Source: Tannerella sp.
Lineage (GTDB): Bacteria; Bacteroidota; Bacteroidia; Bacteroidales; Tannerellaceae
Assembly: GCA_031271245.1 (NCBI GenBank)
Contig: JAISWC010000142.1
Coordinates: 1 to 5,811 of the forward strand
Direction of reading: 5' to 3'
Length of the DNA stretch: 5,811 bases
Shown here: in pieces, positions 4,503 to 5,811 of the stretch
Layout of the letters: each line of letters begins with the position of its first letter
How positions within the stretch are numbered: the first letter of the stretch is position 1
The notes under the pieces: model-generated
Database searches by the model: none
Seen by the model: only the letters and a program-made list of their open reading frames with translations
What the model was told of the DNA's origin: nothing
Made by a program: the position numbers and the translations under genes

Positions 4503-5811
4503 ATGGCAGTATTATCATTCAGGACCGTCCCCGCGTCGAACTTTCTGGTCGACAACCCGGTGATGTTCGAACTCTTTTCCGACACGCAGGAACATCCGGT
4601 AACGTTCGACATCGAAGTAGCCGGCGAAACGGCGTATGCCGGCGTGTTCCTGCCCACGGGCGCCGGGCCGGACTTCGAGGCGAACATTCCCGTGCAGGAC
4701 ATCCTGAAGCCGTATTTTGTCGAGCCGGCCGCACCGGTCAGTCCCGATTCCATTGTCAGCGAGGTCGAGCGCATGTACGTCGACTTCACCGTTCATTTCC
4801 GCCAGGACACCGCCGAACTGACGCATACCGCCCGCGTTTACCGGGGCGGCGTCTCGAAGGAGATGCTCCGTTTCCTGCGTGACGAAGGCGGTGATATATT
4901 CACCTACCGGCTAATGAATACCCAGCGGCAGTTTTTCATGACCTCGCGCACGCTGGGCGCTCACATCGTGCTCCGCGACACCGAACTTTCGCCGCTCTGC
5001 TTCATCGCCACCGGCAAGACGCACCGCGTGACGACCGATACGGGCGAAACATACACCTTTCCCGCGACCGAACCGGGCAAGGTCTATGCCTTTAATCTCG
5101 AAGCTTTGATCGCTTCGCTCGCGCAGAAACCGAAGCGGCTGACCATCCCGCTGTTCCTGGGCTTTTCGTTGACGGTTGACATAGTCGAATCCGCCCGTGT
5201 GCCGGACCGGTTTGTGATTGAATTCACGAACTCGTACGGCGTTCCGGAGCGACTGGAGGTGACGGGGAAATGCGAATACGAACCCGAAACGGCGAATGAG
5301 AGCTTCAATGCCTACGACGCCACGGTCGACGACTATGTCGAGCGCGGCGAACGTCAGCAGCTGCGCGAAATCGTCACGGCCGAATCAGGCTACAAAACGC
5401 GCGACGAACTGAGGTTCATGCGCGACCTGCTGCAAAGCGACCGGCATTGGCTGACTGACGCCGCCGGCATCCGCCGCGAAGTTCGCGTCACGGCGGAAAA
5501 CTTCTCGCACGTCGTCTTTCCGTTCGAGCCGGAAAGCGTCACACTGACCGTCCGCTTTGTCGACGGCGACACGCAGTTCACGCCCGAACCGGTCAGGGAT
5601 GACGGGCTTGACCGCATTTTTATGCTTACGTTTAACATTCTGCCCGGCAGAGAACTGATTTATCTGCCCTTCACCGGGAATGTCGATCTGATGATCGACT
5701 GGGGCGACGGAACGGAAGAAACCGTCACGGCCGACAATCCGATGCATACCTACGCCGCGCCGGGCGAATATACCGTTGCCGCGACCGGACATGCCGACCG
5801 CCTGTCGCAGG
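4503..5811 (+). CDS. Phage tail-associated virion protein with PKD-like domain (3' end outside window)
   Basis: An open frame runs from ATG 4503 (MAVLSFRTVPASNFLVDNP) to the right edge without a stop, giving 436 residues of an incomplete protein. No earlier in-frame ATG exists in the spacer. Residues 1-~380 are a beta-rich, non-enzymatic sequence without signal peptide, consistent with a virion structural protein secreted by assembly rather than export. At residues ~392-430 the sequence becomes a PKD/Ig-like repeat: DLMIDWGDGTEE with WGDGT at 400-404, then HTYAAPGEYTV, the classic PKD pattern (W/GDGT, then H-x-Y-x-x-x-G-x-Y-x-V). Such domains bind surfaces or carbohydrate, and in Bacteroidales proteins the same WGDGT module often precedes BspA-like leucine-rich repeats. 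Downstream of the tail-tip gene, the likely role is an exposed tip or host-contact protein. The coding call is firm, the PKD call good, the receptor-contact role inferred. Confidence 0.7.
   Translation, partial: MAVLSFRTVPASNFLVDNPVMFELFSDTQEHPVTFDIEVAGETAYAGVFLPTGAGPDFEANIPVQDILKPYFVEPAAPVSPDSIVSEVERMYVDFTVHFRQDTAELTHTARVYRGGVSKEMLRFLRDEGGDIFTYRLMNTQRQFFMTSRTLGAHIVLRDTELSPLCFIATGKTHRVTTDTGETYTFPATEPGKVYAFNLEALIASLAQKPKRLTIPLFLGFSLTVDIVESARVPDRFVIEFTNSYGVPERLEVTGKCEYEPETANESFNAYDATVDDYVERGERQQLREIVTAESGYKTRDELRFMRDLLQSDRHWLTDAAGIRREVRVTAENFSHVVFPFEPESVTLTVRFVDGDTQFTPEPVRDDGLDRIFMLTFNILPGRELIYLPFTGNVDLMIDWGDGTEETVTADNPMHTYAAPGEYTVAATGHADRLSQ

Noticed and set aside
1..5811. CRISPR array, tRNA, rRNA, integrase, transposase, or diversity-generating retroelement
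   Set aside because: No regularly spaced repeats, cloverleaf, rRNA-like sequence or such enzyme motifs were seen in any frame.

Overview
The window reads as part of the tail module of a siphovirus-like phage or prophage, most likely from a Bacteroidota (Bacteroidales-type) host. Three things point there: the three large genes resemble tail genes common in Bacteroidales phages and prophages, none of the genes has a usable Shine-Dalgarno sequence at its start, and the one clear promoter has the Bacteroidota form (TTTG upstream, TAnnTTTG at -7). Host assignment is inference. Whether this is a free phage or an integrated prophage cannot be told from this window.

All genes lie on the + strand. 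1-1603 is the C-terminal part of a tail tape measure protein that runs in from the left edge. 1604-2239 is an unusual 0.6 kb insert: an AT-rich promoter, a roughly 190-base leader full of hairpins, and a gene for a 124-residue basic protein of unknown function. 2244-4448 encodes a 734-residue tail-tip or baseplate-type structural protein. After a 54-base spacer, 4503-5811 is the N-terminal part of another virion protein that reaches a PKD-like (Ig-fold) domain just before the right edge.

The large genes fit together as follows: the tape measure sets tail length and fills the tail tube, the 734-residue protein probably belongs to the tail tip assembled on it, and the PKD-bearing protein is probably exposed on the tip and contacts the host surface.

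The part most worth attention is 1604-2239. It is bordered on both sides by an exact 11-bp repeat, ATTGAATCAAT, placed immediately after the tape measure stop codon and 4 bases before the start codon of the tail-tip gene. Removing one repeat copy and the insert would restore a normal 15-base junction between two adjacent tail genes. The insert has its own promoter, and a perfect 10-bp inverted repeat can bury the start codon of its only gene. This looks like a self-regulated moron-type cassette inserted into a tail operon. The insertion history, the regulation and the protein's function are all inferred.
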